Part shown: one piece after another, positions 8,177 to 17,418 of the stretch
Layout of the letters: every line of letters starts with the position of its first letter
Numbering within the stretch: the stretch's first letter is position 1
Origin: Streptomyces sp. SJL17-4
Lineage (GTDB): Bacteria > Actinomycetota > Actinomycetes > Streptomycetales > Streptomycetaceae
Reading direction: 5' to 3'
NCBI RefSeq assembly: GCF_036826855.1
Contig: NZ_CP104578.1
Location: 6,235,501 to 6,299,500 of the forward strand
Length of the DNA stretch: 64,000 nucleotides
Notes under the pieces: generated by a model
Databases searched by the model: none
Told to the model about the DNA's origin: nothing
Seen by the model: only the letters and a program-made list of their open reading frames with translations
Made by a program: the position numbers and the translations under genes

Positions 8177-9436
8177 GTGACCCCCACCGGACCCGCCACC
8201 GGCACCCTCTTCGCCCGTCTCCGCGACGGGTTCCGCGCGCATCCGCTCGCCTTCGACGCGACGCTCGCGTTCGGCGTGCTCGTCTCGATGATTGCCGGGT
8301 CCTTCACCGACCCGCACGGCAGCCCGACCGGGCCGACCTTCGGCGAGCGCGTGCCCAGTGTCACGAGCGTGCTGCTCATGGTGCTGGCGGCCGCCGCCCT
8401 GGTGCTGCGCCGGCGCTACCCCTTCCACGTGCTCTGCTTCACGGTGGCGGTCAGCCTCCTCGAACTGGTCAACGACACCCGGCCCGCCACCGTCTCCATG
8501 AGCGCCGTCATCGCGCTCTACACGGTCGCCTCCCGCACCGACCGGCCCACCACCTGGCGGGTCGGCCTCGTCACCATGGCGGCGCTGACGGCCGCCGCCA
8601 TGGCCTTCGGCCCCACCCCCTGGTACGCCCAGGAGAACCTCGGCCTCTTCGCCTGGACCGGCATGGCGGCGGCCGCGGGAGACGCCGTCCGCAGCCGCCG
8701 GGCCTTCGTCGACGCCATCAGGGAGCGCGCCGAGCGGGCCGAGCGCACCCGCGAGGAGGAGGCGGGCCGCCGGGTCGCGGAGGAGCGGCTGCGGATCGCC
8801 CGCGACCTCCACGACGTCGTCGCCCACCACATCGCCCTGGTGAACGTCCAGGCCGGCGTCGCCGCACACGTCATGGACAAGCGCCCCGACCAGGCCAAGG
8901 AGGCCCTCGCGCACGTCCGGGACGCGAGCCGGTCCGCGCTCGACGAGCTGCGCGCCACCGTCGGCCTGCTGCGCCAGTCCGGCGACCCGGAGGCCCCCAC
9001 CGAACCGGCCCCCGGCCTCGCCGTCCTCGACGGGCTGCTCGACAGCTTCCGCAAGGCCGGGCTGCCGGTCGCCCTGGCCCGTACCGACGGGGAACGGCCG
9101 CTCCCCGCGACCGTCGACCTGGCCGCGTACCGGATCGTGCAGGAGGCGCTGACCAATGTGCGGAAGCACGCGGGGCCGGACGCCAAGGCCGAGGTGAGCG
9201 TCGTCCGGGTGGGCCGTACGGTCGAGATCACCGTCCTCGACAACGGCACGTCCGTCCCCGACCCCGACCGCGACCCCGACCCGGACCCCGTACCCAACGG
9301 TGGCCACGGACTGCTCGGCATGCGCGAGCGGGTCGGCGCGCTCGGCGGCACCCTGACCGCGGCCCCCCGGTACGGCGGCGGCTTCCGGGTCCAGGCGATA
9401 CTGCCGGTGACGTTCCGTACGGGGGAGGACACATGA
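8177..9436 (+). CDS. NarL-type sensor histidine kinase
   Basis: 419 residues from GTG 8177 (TTG 8168 is a close alternative). The N-terminal ~160 residues hold about five hydrophobic segments. A coiled-coil linker rich in RAERAERTREEEAGRR leads to the HisKA_3 dimerisation domain, with phospho-acceptor His in RDLHDVVAHH (about 212). The ATPase domain follows: N-box YRIVQEALTNVRKHAG and G-box GGHGLLGMRERVGALGG. The repeated Asp-Pro run just before the G-box (PDPDRDPDPDPVP) is an unusual lid-region insertion. The response-regulator gene overlaps by ATGA. The RND pump downstream is a plausible target (inference). Confidence 0.92.
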   Translation: MTPTGPATGTLFARLRDGFRAHPLAFDATLAFGVLVSMIAGSFTDPHGSPTGPTFGERVPSVTSVLLMVLAAAALVLRRRYPFHVLCFTVAVSLLELVNDTRPATVSMSAVIALYTVASRTDRPTTWRVGLVTMAALTAAAMAFGPTPWYAQENLGLFAWTGMAAAAGDAVRSRRAFVDAIRERAERAERTREEEAGRRVAEERLRIARDLHDVVAHHIALVNVQAGVAAHVMDKRPDQAKEALAHVRDASRSALDELRATVGLLRQSGDPEAPTEPAPGLAVLDGLLDSFRKAGLPVALARTDGERPLPATVDLAAYRIVQEALTNVRKHAGPDAKAEVSVVRVGRTVEITVLDNGTSVPDPDRDPDPDPVPNGGHGLLGMRERVGALGGTLTAAPRYGGGFRVQAILPVTFRTGEDT

Positions 9437-10122
9437 CGATCCGGGTACTGCTGGCCGACGACCAGGCCCTGCTCCGCAGCGCCTTCAAGGTCCTGGTGAA
9501 CTCCGAACCGGACATGGAGGTCGTCGGCGAGGCAGCCGACGGCGCCCAGGCCGTGGCCCTCGCCCGCTCCGAGCGGGCCGACGTGGTCCTGATGGACATC
9601 CGGATGCCGGGCACGGACGGCCTCGCGGCCACCCGCATGATCACCGCGGACCCGGAGCTCTCCGACGTCCGGATCGTCATGCTGACCACCTTCGAGGTCG
9701 ACGAGTACGTCGTGCAGTCGCTACGCGCCGGGGCCTCCGGCTTCCTCGGCAAGGGCGCCGAACCGGAGGAACTGCTCGGTGCGATCCGGATCGCCCACGC
9801 CGGTGAGGCGCTGCTCTCCCCGGCCGCCACCAAGGGCCTGATCGCCACGTTCCTCGCCCAGGGTCCCGGCGCGGACGTCGTGGGCGACGGCGACCGGGGC
9901 CGTACCGAGCGGCTCGCCGCGCTCACCGCCCGGGAGCGCGAAGTCCTCGTCCTCGTCGCCGGAGGTCTCTCCAACGACGAGATCGCCGAGCGGCTCGACG
10001 TCAGCCCGCTCACCGTGAAGACCCACGTCAATCGGGCCATGGCCAAGCTCGGCGCCCGCGACCGGGCCCAGCTGGTCGTCACCGCCTACGAATCCGGACT
10101 GGTACGTCCAAGGGTGGAGTGA
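9433..10122 (+). CDS. LuxR/NarL-family response regulator
   Basis: 229 residues. The receiver domain has the acidic pair ADDQ, phospho-acceptor Asp in LMDIRMPG (about 54), switch Thr in MLTTFE and Lys in FLGKGAEPEEL. The C-terminal LuxR helix-turn-helix is LTAREREVLVLVAGG...VSPLTVKTHVNRAMAKLG. It starts at ATG 9433, overlapping the kinase stop by four bases, so the two are translationally coupled. It presumably binds DNA near its own locus or the downstream pump; I did not identify a clear binding site. Confidence 0.94.
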   Translation: MTIRVLLADDQALLRSAFKVLVNSEPDMEVVGEAADGAQAVALARSERADVVLMDIRMPGTDGLAATRMITADPELSDVRIVMLTTFEVDEYVVQSLRAGASGFLGKGAEPEELLGAIRIAHAGEALLSPAATKGLIATFLAQGPGADVVGDGDRGRTERLAALTAREREVLVLVAGGLSNDEIAERLDVSPLTVKTHVNRAMAKLGARDRAQLVVTAYESGLVRPRVE

Positions 10123-10232
10123 CCGGGGGCTCCGGCGTACTCCAGACGCGGTATGCGCGGCATAAGGATGTGGACCCGGGGGGCGAGGATTTCCTGCCCT
10201 GGATGGCAGATCGTATAGGCGGGGGGCACCTC

Positions 10233-10304
10233 CGGCGGATCGCGTGGATCTCGCGGATCTCGCGGATCTCGCGGATCTCGCGGATCCCGTGGATCTCTTG
10301 GATC
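10233..10304. repeat. Eight tandem 9-bp repeats (consensus TCGCGGATC)
   Basis: Eight consecutive 9-base units; units 3-6 are identical and the outer ones carry one to three changes. The array lies in the 240-base gap between the response regulator and the RND pump, ending about 58 bases before the pump start. Each GGATC core is spaced by nearly one helical turn, so protein sites on one DNA face are possible. Replication slippage is the simpler explanation for its origin. Confidence 0.85.
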
Positions 10305-10362
10305 CGGCCGGAGCCTTGGCTGCTCCCGCCTGTCGACGAGTACGCCACAGAAGAGAGACCCC

Positions 10363-13300
10363 ATGTCCTGGCTGTCCAGATTCAGCCTCGCGCAAAGGGC
10401 CCTGATCGGGCTGATCTCCATCGTCGCCCTGGTGTTCGGGGCGATTGCGATACCGCAGCTGAAGCAGCAGCTGTTCCCCTCGATCGAGCTGCCCATGGTC
10501 TCGGTCCTCGCCCCCTACCAGGGTGCCTCTCCCGATGTGGTCGAGAAGCAGGTCGTCGAGCCCCTGGAGAACAACCTCAAGGCCGTCGACGGCCTGAAGT
10601 CGGTCACCTCCACGGCCTCCGAGGGCATGGCGCTCGTCATGGCCTCCTTCGACTACGGCGACGAATCGACGAAGCAGCTCGTCGCCGACGTCCAGCAGGC
10701 CGTCAACCGGGCCCGCGCCGAACTGCCCGACACGGTCGACCCGCAGGTCGTGGCCGGCTCCACGGACGACATCCCGACCGTCGTCCTCGCCGCCGCCTCC
10801 GACCAGGACCCGCAGGCCCTCGCGGACCTGCTGGACCGCACCGTGGTGCCCGCCATCGAGGGCATCGAGGGCGTCGGCCAGGTCTCCGTCACCGGCGTCC
10901 AGGACCTCCAGGTCTCCGTCACCCCGGACGACCGCAAGCTCGCCGCGGCCGGTCTCACGGCCATGAAGCTCGGCGAGGCCCTCCGCTCCGGCGGCGGCAC
11001 CCTCCCGGCCGGTTCCTTCTCCGAGACGGGCAAGAGCCGCACCATCCAGGTCGGCGGCGGCTACACCTCGCTGAAGCAGATCGAGGACCTCCGCATCCCG
11101 GCGGCCACCCCCGGCAAGGGCAAGGCGGTCCGCCTCGGCGACGTCGCCACCGTCCGCCAGGAGGAGTCGCCGCGCGTCTCCCTCACCCGGACCAACGGCA
11201 AGCCCAGCCTCGCTGTCATGGCCACCATGGACAAGGACGGCAGCGCCGTCGCGATCTCCGACGCCGTCAAGGAGAAGCTGCCCGAACTGCGCGCCGACCT
11301 CGGCGCGGGCGCCGAGCTGACCGTGGTCTCCGACCAGGGCCCGGCCGTCGCCAAGGCCGTCTCCGGCCTGACCACCGAGGGCGCCCTCGGTCTCGTCATG
11401 GCCGTCCTGGTGATCCTGGTGTTCCTCGCGTCGATCCGCTCCACCCTGGTCACCGCGGTCTCCATCCCGCTCTCGGTCGTCCTCGCGCTCATCGTGCTGT
11501 GGACCCGCGACCTCTCGCTCAACATGCTGACGCTCGGCGCGCTCACCATCGCCATCGGCCGGGTCGTCGACGACTCGATCGTGGTCCTGGAGAACATCAA
11601 GCGTCACCTCGGCTACGGCGACGAGCGGCAGACCGCCATCCTCACCGCGGTCCGCGAGGTGGCGGGCGCCGTCACCTCCTCGACCCTCACCACCGTCGCC
11701 GTCTTCCTGCCGATCGGTCTGACCGGCGGCATGATCGGCGAGCTGTTCGGCTCGTTCTCGCTGACCGTCACCGCGGCCCTGCTGGCCTCGCTGCTCGTCT
11801 CCCTGACCGTCGTCCCGGTCCTCTCGTACTGGTTCCTGCGCGCCCCCAAGGGCACCCCGGAGGACCTGGCCGAGGCCCGCAGGCTGGCCGAGGAGAAGGA
11901 GGAGAGGAGCCGTCTCCAGCGCCTGTACGTGCCGGTCCTGAAGTTCGCGACCCGGCGCCGGCTGACCAGCCTCGCCATCGCGTTCGTCGTCCTGATCGTC
12001 ACCTTCGGCATGGCCCCGCTCCTGAAGACGAACTTCTTCGACCAGGGCGAGCAGGAGGTGCTCAGCATCCAGCAGGAGCTGGCGCCCGGCACCGCCCTGG
12101 ACGCCTCCGACGCGGCCGCGAAGAAGATCGAGAAGCTCCTCGCGGACACCGACGGCGTCAAGGACTACCAGGTCAACGTCGGCTCGTCCGGCTTCATGGC
12201 GGCCTTCGGCGGCGGCACCGGCACCAACCAGGCCACCTACCAGGTCAGCCTGGAGGAGTCCGCCTCGTTCGAGAAGACCCGGGACGCCATCGAGAAGGGC
12301 CTCGCCGCCCTCGACGGCGTCGGCGACACCAAGCTCGCCGCGGGCGACGGCTTCGGCAGCCAGGACCTGAGCGTGGTCGTCAAGGCCGCCGACGCCGAGG
12401 TCCTGGAGAAGGCCTCCGAGCAGGTCCGGACGGCGATCGCCGGGATGAAGGACGTCACCGACGTCCAGAGCGACCTCTCGCAGTCCGTCCCGCGCATCTC
12501 GGTCAAGGCGAAGCCCTCGGCCGCCGACGCCGGCTTCGACTCCGCCTCGCTCGGCATGATCGTCGCCCAGGCCGTCCGGGGCACCCCGGCCGCCAAGGCG
12601 ATCCTCGACGACAGCGAGCGGGACGTCCTCATCACCTCGGCGAAGCCGGTCACCACCCTGGCCGGGCTCAAGGCTCTGCCCCTCGGCCCGGTGAAGCTGG
12701 GCGACATCGCCGCCGTCGAGCTCGTCCCCGGCCCGGTCTCCATGACCCGGATCGACGGCGCCCGCGCCGCGACGATCACGGCCAAGCCGGTCGGCGACAA
12801 CACCGGCGCCGTGAGCACCACCCTCCAGCAGAAGATCGACGCGCTGGACCTGCCCGAGGGCGCCACCGCCAGCATCGGCGGTGTCTCCGAGGACCAGTCC
12901 GAGGCCTTCCTCAACCTGTTCCTGGCGATGCTCGCGGCGATCGCGATCGTCTTCATGCTGCTGGTCGCGACCTTCCGGTCGCTGATCCAGCCGCTGATCC
13001 TGCTGGTCTCGATCCCGTTCGCGGCGACCGGCGCGATCGGTCTCCTCGTGGTCACCGACACCGCGATGGGCGTCCCGGCGATGATCGGCATGCTGATGCT
13101 CATCGGCATCGTCGTCACCAACGCGATCGTCCTGATCGACCTGATCAACCAGTACCGGGCGCAGGGCCTGGGCGTCGTCGAAGCGGTGATCGAGGGCGGC
13201 CGGCACCGGCTCCGCCCGATCCTGATGACCGCCCTGGCGACGATCTTCGCCCTGCTGCCGATGGCGCTCGGCATCACCGGTGAGGGCGGCTTCATCGCCC

Positions 13301-13491
13301 AGCCGCTGGCCGTGGTGGTGATCGGCGGTCTGATCACCTCGACGCTGCTGACGCTGCTCCTCGTCCCGACGCTCTACGCGATGGTGGAACTCCGCAAGGA
13401 GCGCCGGGCGAAGAAGAAGGCGGCGAAGAAGGGCGCGGAGTCCGGTGACGCGCCGGTCCCGCCGCAGGCGAAGGAGCCGGCCGCGGTCTGA
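10363..13491 (+). CDS. AcrB/HAE1-type RND efflux transporter
   Basis: 1042 residues, the full size of a resistance-nodulation-division pump. An N-terminal helix is followed by a large extracytoplasmic loop (FPSIELPMVSVLAPYQGASPDVVEKQV region). Helices 2-6 carry GRVVDDSIVVLENI (Asp pair about 404-405), typical of the proton-relay site. A second large loop and helices 8-12 follow. The C-terminus is a lysine-rich cytoplasmic tail. It is proton-driven export in the family. In this Gram-positive setting no membrane-fusion or outer-membrane partner is encoded nearby, so it probably works alone. Start ATG 10363 has AGAGAGA upstream. A 17-bp terminator follows. Confidence 0.93.
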   Translation: MSWLSRFSLAQRALIGLISIVALVFGAIAIPQLKQQLFPSIELPMVSVLAPYQGASPDVVEKQVVEPLENNLKAVDGLKSVTSTASEGMALVMASFDYGDESTKQLVADVQQAVNRARAELPDTVDPQVVAGSTDDIPTVVLAAASDQDPQALADLLDRTVVPAIEGIEGVGQVSVTGVQDLQVSVTPDDRKLAAAGLTAMKLGEALRSGGGTLPAGSFSETGKSRTIQVGGGYTSLKQIEDLRIPAATPGKGKAVRLGDVATVRQEESPRVSLTRTNGKPSLAVMATMDKDGSAVAISDAVKEKLPELRADLGAGAELTVVSDQGPAVAKAVSGLTTEGALGLVMAVLVILVFLASIRSTLVTAVSIPLSVVLALIVLWTRDLSLNMLTLGALTIAIGRVVDDSIVVLENIKRHLGYGDERQTAILTAVREVAGAVTSSTLTTVAVFLPIGLTGGMIGELFGSFSLTVTAALLASLLVSLTVVPVLSYWFLRAPKGTPEDLAEARRLAEEKEERSRLQRLYVPVLKFATRRRLTSLAIAFVVLIVTFGMAPLLKTNFFDQGEQEVLSIQQELAPGTALDASDAAAKKIEKLLADTDGVKDYQVNVGSSGFMAAFGGGTGTNQATYQVSLEESASFEKTRDAIEKGLAALDGVGDTKLAAGDGFGSQDLSVVVKAADAEVLEKASEQVRTAIAGMKDVTDVQSDLSQSVPRISVKAKPSAADAGFDSASLGMIVAQAVRGTPAAKAILDDSERDVLITSAKPVTTLAGLKALPLGPVKLGDIAAVELVPGPVSMTRIDGARAATITAKPVGDNTGAVSTTLQQKIDALDLPEGATASIGGVSEDQSEAFLNLFLAMLAAIAIVFMLLVATFRSLIQPLILLVSIPFAATGAIGLLVVTDTAMGVPAMIGMLMLIGIVVTNAIVLIDLINQYRAQGLGVVEAVIEGGRHRLRPILMTALATIFALLPMALGITGEGGFIAQPLAVVVIGGLITSTLLTLLLVPTLYAMVELRKERRAKKKAAKKGAESGDAPVPPQAKEPAAV

Positions 13492-13506
13492 TCCGTACGG
13501 TACGAA

Positions 13507-13544
13507 GGAAGGGGCGCCCCGCGATCACGCGGGGCGCCCCTTCC
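13507..13544 (+). terminator. Perfect 17-bp hairpin terminator after the RND gene
   Basis: GGAAGGGGCGCCCCGCG, loop ATCA, exact reverse complement ending in TTCC. It lies between convergent genes (RND and nadA) and could serve both. Confidence 0.88.
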
Positions 13545-13565
13545 CGTCAGCTGCACGGAGAACCG

Positions 13566-14753
13566 TTACGGCAGAGCGAGCATCCGCTCAAGCGCGAGCT
13601 TCGCGAAGCTCTCCGTCTCCTTGTCGACCTGGATCTGGTTGACGAGGTTGCCCTCGGCAAGCGACTCCAGGGTCCACACCAGGTGCGGCAGGTCGATGCG
13701 GTTCATCGTCGAGCAGAAGCAGACCGTCTTGTCGAGGAAGACGATCTCCTTGCCCTGGTCGGCGAATCGGTTCGCCAGCCGGCGGACCAGGTTCAGCTCC
13801 GTGCCGATGGCCCACTTGGAACCGGCCGGGGCCGCCTCCAGGGTGTTGATGATGTACTCGGTCGAGCCCACGTAGTCCGCGGCGGCGACGACCTCGTGCC
13901 GGCACTCGGGGTGGACGAGCACGTTCACGCCCGGGATGCGCTCGCGGACGTCGTTGACCGAGTCCAGCGAGAAGCGGCCGTGCACCGAGCAGTGACCCCG
14001 CCACAGGATCATCTTGGCGGCGCGCAGCTCCTCGACGGTGAGCCCGCCGTTCGGCTTGTGCGGGTTGTACAGGACGCAGTCGTCGAGGGACATGCCCATG
14101 TCGCGGACGGCGGTGTTGCGGCCGAGGTGCTGGTCCGGCAGGAACAGCACCTTCTCGCCCTGCTCGAAGGCCCAGTTCAGGGCCCGCTCGGCGTTGGACG
14201 AGGTGCAGATCGTGCCCCCGTGCTTGCCGGTGAAGGCCTTGATGTCGGCCGAGGAGTTCATGTACGAGACGGGCACGACCTGCTCGGCGACACCGGCCTC
14301 GGTCAGCACGTCCCAGCACTCGGCGACCTGCTCGGCGGTGGCCATGTCGGCCATCGAGCAGCCGGCCGCGAGGTCGGGCAGGACGACCTTCTGCTCGTCG
14401 CCGGTCAGGATGTCGGCCGACTCCGCCATGAAGTGCACACCGCAGAAGACGATGTACTCGGCCTCGGGCTTGGCCGCCGCGTCGCGCGCGAGCTTGAACG
14501 AGTCGCCGGTGACGTCGGCGAACTGGATGACCTCGTCGCGCTGGTAGTGGTGGCCGAGCACGAAGACCTTGTCCCCGAGCTTCTCCTTGGCCGCGCGGGC
14601 GCGCTCCACAAGGTCCGGGTCGGAGGGCGACGGCAGATCGCCGGGGCACTCCACGCCGCGCTCGCTCTTCGGGTCGGCCTCGCGACCGAGCAGAAGCAGG
14701 GCGAGCGGCGACGGCTGGACGTCGAGATCATGACGGGCTTGGGCCGTGGTCAC
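13566..14753 (-). CDS. nadA: Quinolinate synthase A
   Basis: 395 residues from GTG 14753, chosen because AAAGGG lies eight bases upstream; GTG 14762 is too close to that site. NadA condenses iminoaspartate with dihydroxyacetone phosphate to quinolinate in de novo NAD synthesis, using a [4Fe-4S] cluster. The three ligand cysteines are visible in IVFCGVHF (about 104), VHPECRHE (about 284) and KTVCFCSTMN (about 345). Other family motifs are LGHHYQRDEV, AESADIL and GTELNLVRRL. nadB and nadC are not beside it. The divergent neighbour encodes an Fe-S carrier. A -10-like TATGAT lies about 50 bases upstream. Confidence 0.96.
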   Translation of the reverse strand: MTTAQARHDLDVQPSPLALLLLGREADPKSERGVECPGDLPSPSDPDLVERARAAKEKLGDKVFVLGHHYQRDEVIQFADVTGDSFKLARDAAAKPEAEYIVFCGVHFMAESADILTGDEQKVVLPDLAAGCSMADMATAEQVAECWDVLTEAGVAEQVVPVSYMNSSADIKAFTGKHGGTICTSSNAERALNWAFEQGEKVLFLPDQHLGRNTAVRDMGMSLDDCVLYNPHKPNGGLTVEELRAAKMILWRGHCSVHGRFSLDSVNDVRERIPGVNVLVHPECRHEVVAAADYVGSTEYIINTLEAAPAGSKWAIGTELNLVRRLANRFADQGKEIVFLDKTVCFCSTMNRIDLPHLVWTLESLAEGNLVNQIQVDKETESFAKLALERMLALP

Positions 14754-14866
14754 GTCACGCACCCTTTCTTCGGGGAACCTTTTCGTCTAAATGACGCTAT
14801 CTATCATAACCGCTTCACGTCACGTTGACGATGTCCATAGTGTCGATGTGACGAATTCGCGGTCGC

Positions 14867-14904
14867 CGCCCCTGGACTTCGCGGGCGGCGCCCCTGGACT
14901 TCGC
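14867..14904. repeat. 16-bp direct repeat in the nadA/erpA divergent region
   Basis: CGCCCCTGGACTTCGC occurs at 14867-14882 and again at 14889-14904, two exact copies 22 bases apart, about two helical turns. The rest of the 280-base region holds no gene. TTGACG at 14825 and TATGAT (minus strand, 14803-14808) are possible promoter elements. Confidence 0.6.
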
Positions 14905-15033
14905 CGTCCCCGCAGCTGGACAGGGTGTGCGAGCATGAAGAGAGAAACACCCCACACGGCCCGGAATGAATCCGGGGCACCGTCGGTTGCAACCGTCGGC
15001 AAGCAGTCTCCGTACACACCGGGAGAGAAGCAG

Positions 15034-15390
15034 ATGTCCGTATCGGACGAGAAGACCACTGTCAGCGACGGCATCCTCCTGTCCGACGCCGCCGCGGCCA
15101 AGGTCAAGGCCCTCCTCGACCAGGAAGGCCGCGAGGACCTGGCCCTGCGCGTCGCCGTTCAGCCCGGCGGCTGCTCCGGCCTGCGTTACCAGCTGTTCTT
15201 CGACGAGCGTTCGCTCGACGGCGACGTCGTGAAGGACTTCGACGGCGTCAAGGTCGTCACCGACCGCATGAGCGCCCCGTACCTGGGCGGCGCCTCGATC
15301 GACTTCGTCGACACCATCGAGAAGCAGGGCTTCACCATCGACAACCCGAACGCCACGGGTTCCTGCGCCTGCGGCGACTCGTTCAGCTAA
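15034..15390 (+). CDS. erpA: ErpA/IscA-type (HesB) iron-sulfur cluster carrier
   Basis: 118 residues. An A-type Fe-S carrier with the three conserved cysteines: QPGGCSGLRYQL (about 47) and the C-terminal GSCACGDSF (about 110 and 112). These proteins receive clusters and pass them to apo-enzymes. Start ATG 15034 has GGGAGAGAAG upstream. A longer in-frame reading to 14791 exists, but its residues do not look like the family. It sits divergently from nadA, whose product needs a [4Fe-4S] cluster. A strong terminator follows. Confidence 0.92.
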   Translation: MSVSDEKTTVSDGILLSDAAAAKVKALLDQEGREDLALRVAVQPGGCSGLRYQLFFDERSLDGDVVKDFDGVKVVTDRMSAPYLGGASIDFVDTIEKQGFTIDNPNATGSCACGDSFS

Positions 15391-15411
15391 GCCGCACACG
15401 GCTGTACGCAC

Positions 15412-15455
15412 CTGAGGGCGGCGGCCCGGGAGAGATCCCGGGCCGCCGCCCTCAG
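15412..15455 (+). terminator. Perfect 20-bp hairpin terminator after erpA
   Basis: A 20-base arm beginning CTGAGGGCGGCGG, a GAGA loop at 15432-15435, and an exact complementary arm at 15436-15455. It lies between convergent genes. Confidence 0.9.
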
Positions 15456-15479
15456 TCGTGTCGTGCCCGCCCGCCGTTC

Positions 15480-17015
15480 TCAGCGGCGCGGCACGGCCTC
15501 CCCGCTCGCCGCGTCGACCACCGGCCGGTCGCCCAGCGGACTCTTCAGCGTCACCGTCTTCGTGAAGTCCTTGGCGATCATGATGCAGACCCGCTCGGGG
15601 TCGGACTTCTCGATGATCCGCACCGTCACCCGGTCCGGCTGCTCGTCGGCCTTCACGGTGTACGTGCTGCACACCCCGCCCCAGAAGGTGACGGCCAGCT
15701 CCCTGCCGTCCCCCTGGACCCGGACGGACTCGACGACCCGCGCGGCCCCCGTACCGTCCCCGGGAGGGGGCGTGGGCGTCGGCTCCGGCGAGGGCTTCGC
15801 CGACGGCGCCAGGTACTCCGGGGCCACCGCCGTCCGCACCACCGTGTACGGCGCGCCGTCCGCCGGGTCCGCGGTGAACAGCCACGACGGTACGAGCAGC
15901 CGCTCACCGTCCACGTCCCGCGCGGCCAGCCCGAACACGGCGGCGGTCACCGGCACCCGTTCGGGCCCGGCCATGTCCACGATCGTCTGACAGGGCGGGG
16001 TCGGCTCGACGTGCCCCGGGGCCGGCTTTCCGTCGGTCCGGGTGTCCTCGGCCTTCCCGTTCCCGTCCACGCCGGGCGGGGCCGTGGGGCAGTGCCCCAT
16101 GCCGATCGGGCCGGTGCCCTTCGAGTCCTCGTTCAGTCCGGCGAGCGCCTTCGCCGCCCCGACCACCGGGTACACGGCGCCCTCGGCCGGTTCCTTGAGC
16201 ATCCCGCTTCCCGCGACCGCCCGGCCGTCCCGCGCGATGTGCAGCCCCGTCGACCAGCCGTACGTCGGCAGCCCGCCCACCACCGGATCGGCGTTGACCA
16301 CCCGGACCGAACCGTTCACCACGCCGGTCGCGGTGACCTTGGCGTCGTCCTGGCCGAGCGCCTTCAGGATCGGCGCGGCCGCCGCCTTCGCCGCCGCCTC
16401 GCTCAGCGGCGTACCGCCGGGCGCGGGCTTCGACTCGCCCGGCGGCGGGCAGGCCCTGCCCTTGAGGCAGGCGTCGCCGGCCGGACCGCCGTCGTACCAG
16501 GAGTACGTCCAGTTCCCCGGCGCCTTCCGCGCCACGTCGAGGCGGGCTCCCGAACCGTCCTTCTCGGGCCGGATCGTCCAGACCTCACCCACGAGCGAGG
16601 GACTTCCGGAGATGCCCAGTGCTTCGGCCAGCCTGGTCACCTCCGCCGAGGTGACCAGGCCCTCGGGCCGGTGGACCGCGGCCGAGGAAGGCCCTTGGGG
16701 GAGTGGGCCCTTGGCTGTGTAGACGGTCCCGTTCGGGCCGCCCCCGGGGTCCGGCTCGCCGGGTGCGATGCCCGGCCCGCCCCGTGTGTCGCCACCGCCG
16801 GTGGCATCGCCGCTGTCGCCCTCCAGGCGCAGCGGGGTCGGCGGGCCTGCCGCGTCGGCGGCCTTGGCGGCCGCGCCGACGCCCGCGCCGGTGCCGTCAC
16901 CGGATGCCGTGGTGGCGAGGTAGACGCCACCGCCACCGGCGAGCAGCACACCCGCCGCCACCGAGGCGGCGATGACGCTCCGCCGCCTCCGTACGTTCTC
17001 CGTACCGCTCACCAC
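15480..17015 (-). CDS. Membrane-anchored extracytoplasmic protein of unknown function
   Basis: 511 residues from tandem GTG codons at 17015. A basic start (ENVRRRRSVI) precedes one hydrophobic segment (residues ~14-36) and a long Gly/Ala/Asp-rich linker (~40-120). The folded remainder has Cys pairs (GDACLKGRACPP, HCPTAPP, PPCQTIV, GGVCSTYTV, RVCIMIAKD), suggesting disulfides outside the cell. A Pro/Thr stretch (SAKPSPEPTPTPPPGDG) separates a final ~100-residue domain. I do not recognise a catalytic motif. A small gene lies upstream on the same strand, so the two may form an operon. Confidence 0.82.
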   Translation of the reverse strand: MVSGTENVRRRRSVIAASVAAGVLLAGGGGVYLATTASGDGTGAGVGAAAKAADAAGPPTPLRLEGDSGDATGGGDTRGGPGIAPGEPDPGGGPNGTVYTAKGPLPQGPSSAAVHRPEGLVTSAEVTRLAEALGISGSPSLVGEVWTIRPEKDGSGARLDVARKAPGNWTYSWYDGGPAGDACLKGRACPPPGESKPAPGGTPLSEAAAKAAAAPILKALGQDDAKVTATGVVNGSVRVVNADPVVGGLPTYGWSTGLHIARDGRAVAGSGMLKEPAEGAVYPVVGAAKALAGLNEDSKGTGPIGMGHCPTAPPGVDGNGKAEDTRTDGKPAPGHVEPTPPCQTIVDMAGPERVPVTAAVFGLAARDVDGERLLVPSWLFTADPADGAPYTVVRTAVAPEYLAPSAKPSPEPTPTPPPGDGTGAARVVESVRVQGDGRELAVTFWGGVCSTYTVKADEQPDRVTVRIIEKSDPERVCIMIAKDFTKTVTLKSPLGDRPVVDAASGEAVPRR

Positions 17016-17078
17016 AACGCTCCCTCGTCTCGACCGGACGCCGATGGGACGGAGCGGGCGGGCGGACGGTTCCGTCCG

Positions 17079-17285
17079 TCAGCCCCCGTACTCCGCGGTC
17101 GCGTCGATCAGCCGTGCCGAGGCCGCCGGGACGACGACCCCGTGGATCAGTGCGGGGGAGACCGGAGCGGGCGCGGGGGCGACCGGAGTCACCCAGTGCG
17201 GAGCCATCCGAGCCCCGTCGCCCCGCAGGTCGGCGAGGCTCAGCTCGGACTCGTGTCGCTCACGTGAAGCGGGGTAGATGCTCAT
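17079..17285 (-). CDS. Small hypothetical protein, 68 aa
   Basis: 68 residues from ATG 17285. The N-terminal half is polar and charged (ERHESELSLADLRGDG). Then comes HWVTPVAPAPAPVSPALIHGVVVPAASARLIDATAEYGG, which is Pro/Ala-rich. There is no clear ribosome site; CATACG lies eight bases before the ATG, so leaderless transcription is possible. It is on the same strand as the membrane protein gene 63 bases downstream. The sequence looks like real protein, but I cannot assign a family. Confidence 0.6.
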   Translation of the reverse strand: MSIYPASRERHESELSLADLRGDGARMAPHWVTPVAPAPAPVSPALIHGVVVPAASARLIDATAEYGG

Positions 17286-17418
17286 GGGCGCACCGTATGC
17301 ACCGCACGCCTCCGGGGAAAAGGCCTACTCTGGGGTAGTTTCCACTGTTCGGCAGTGAGGCCACCAGCCGGTAGCGTGAATGTCCGTCATTGCCGCCTTC
17401 CCGCAGGAGCACCCCGCC

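Noticed and set aside
15034..15390. Longer ErpA protein starting at 14791
   Set aside because: The extra residues include repeat-derived sequence and do not resemble the family; the ATG at 15034 has a good ribosome site.
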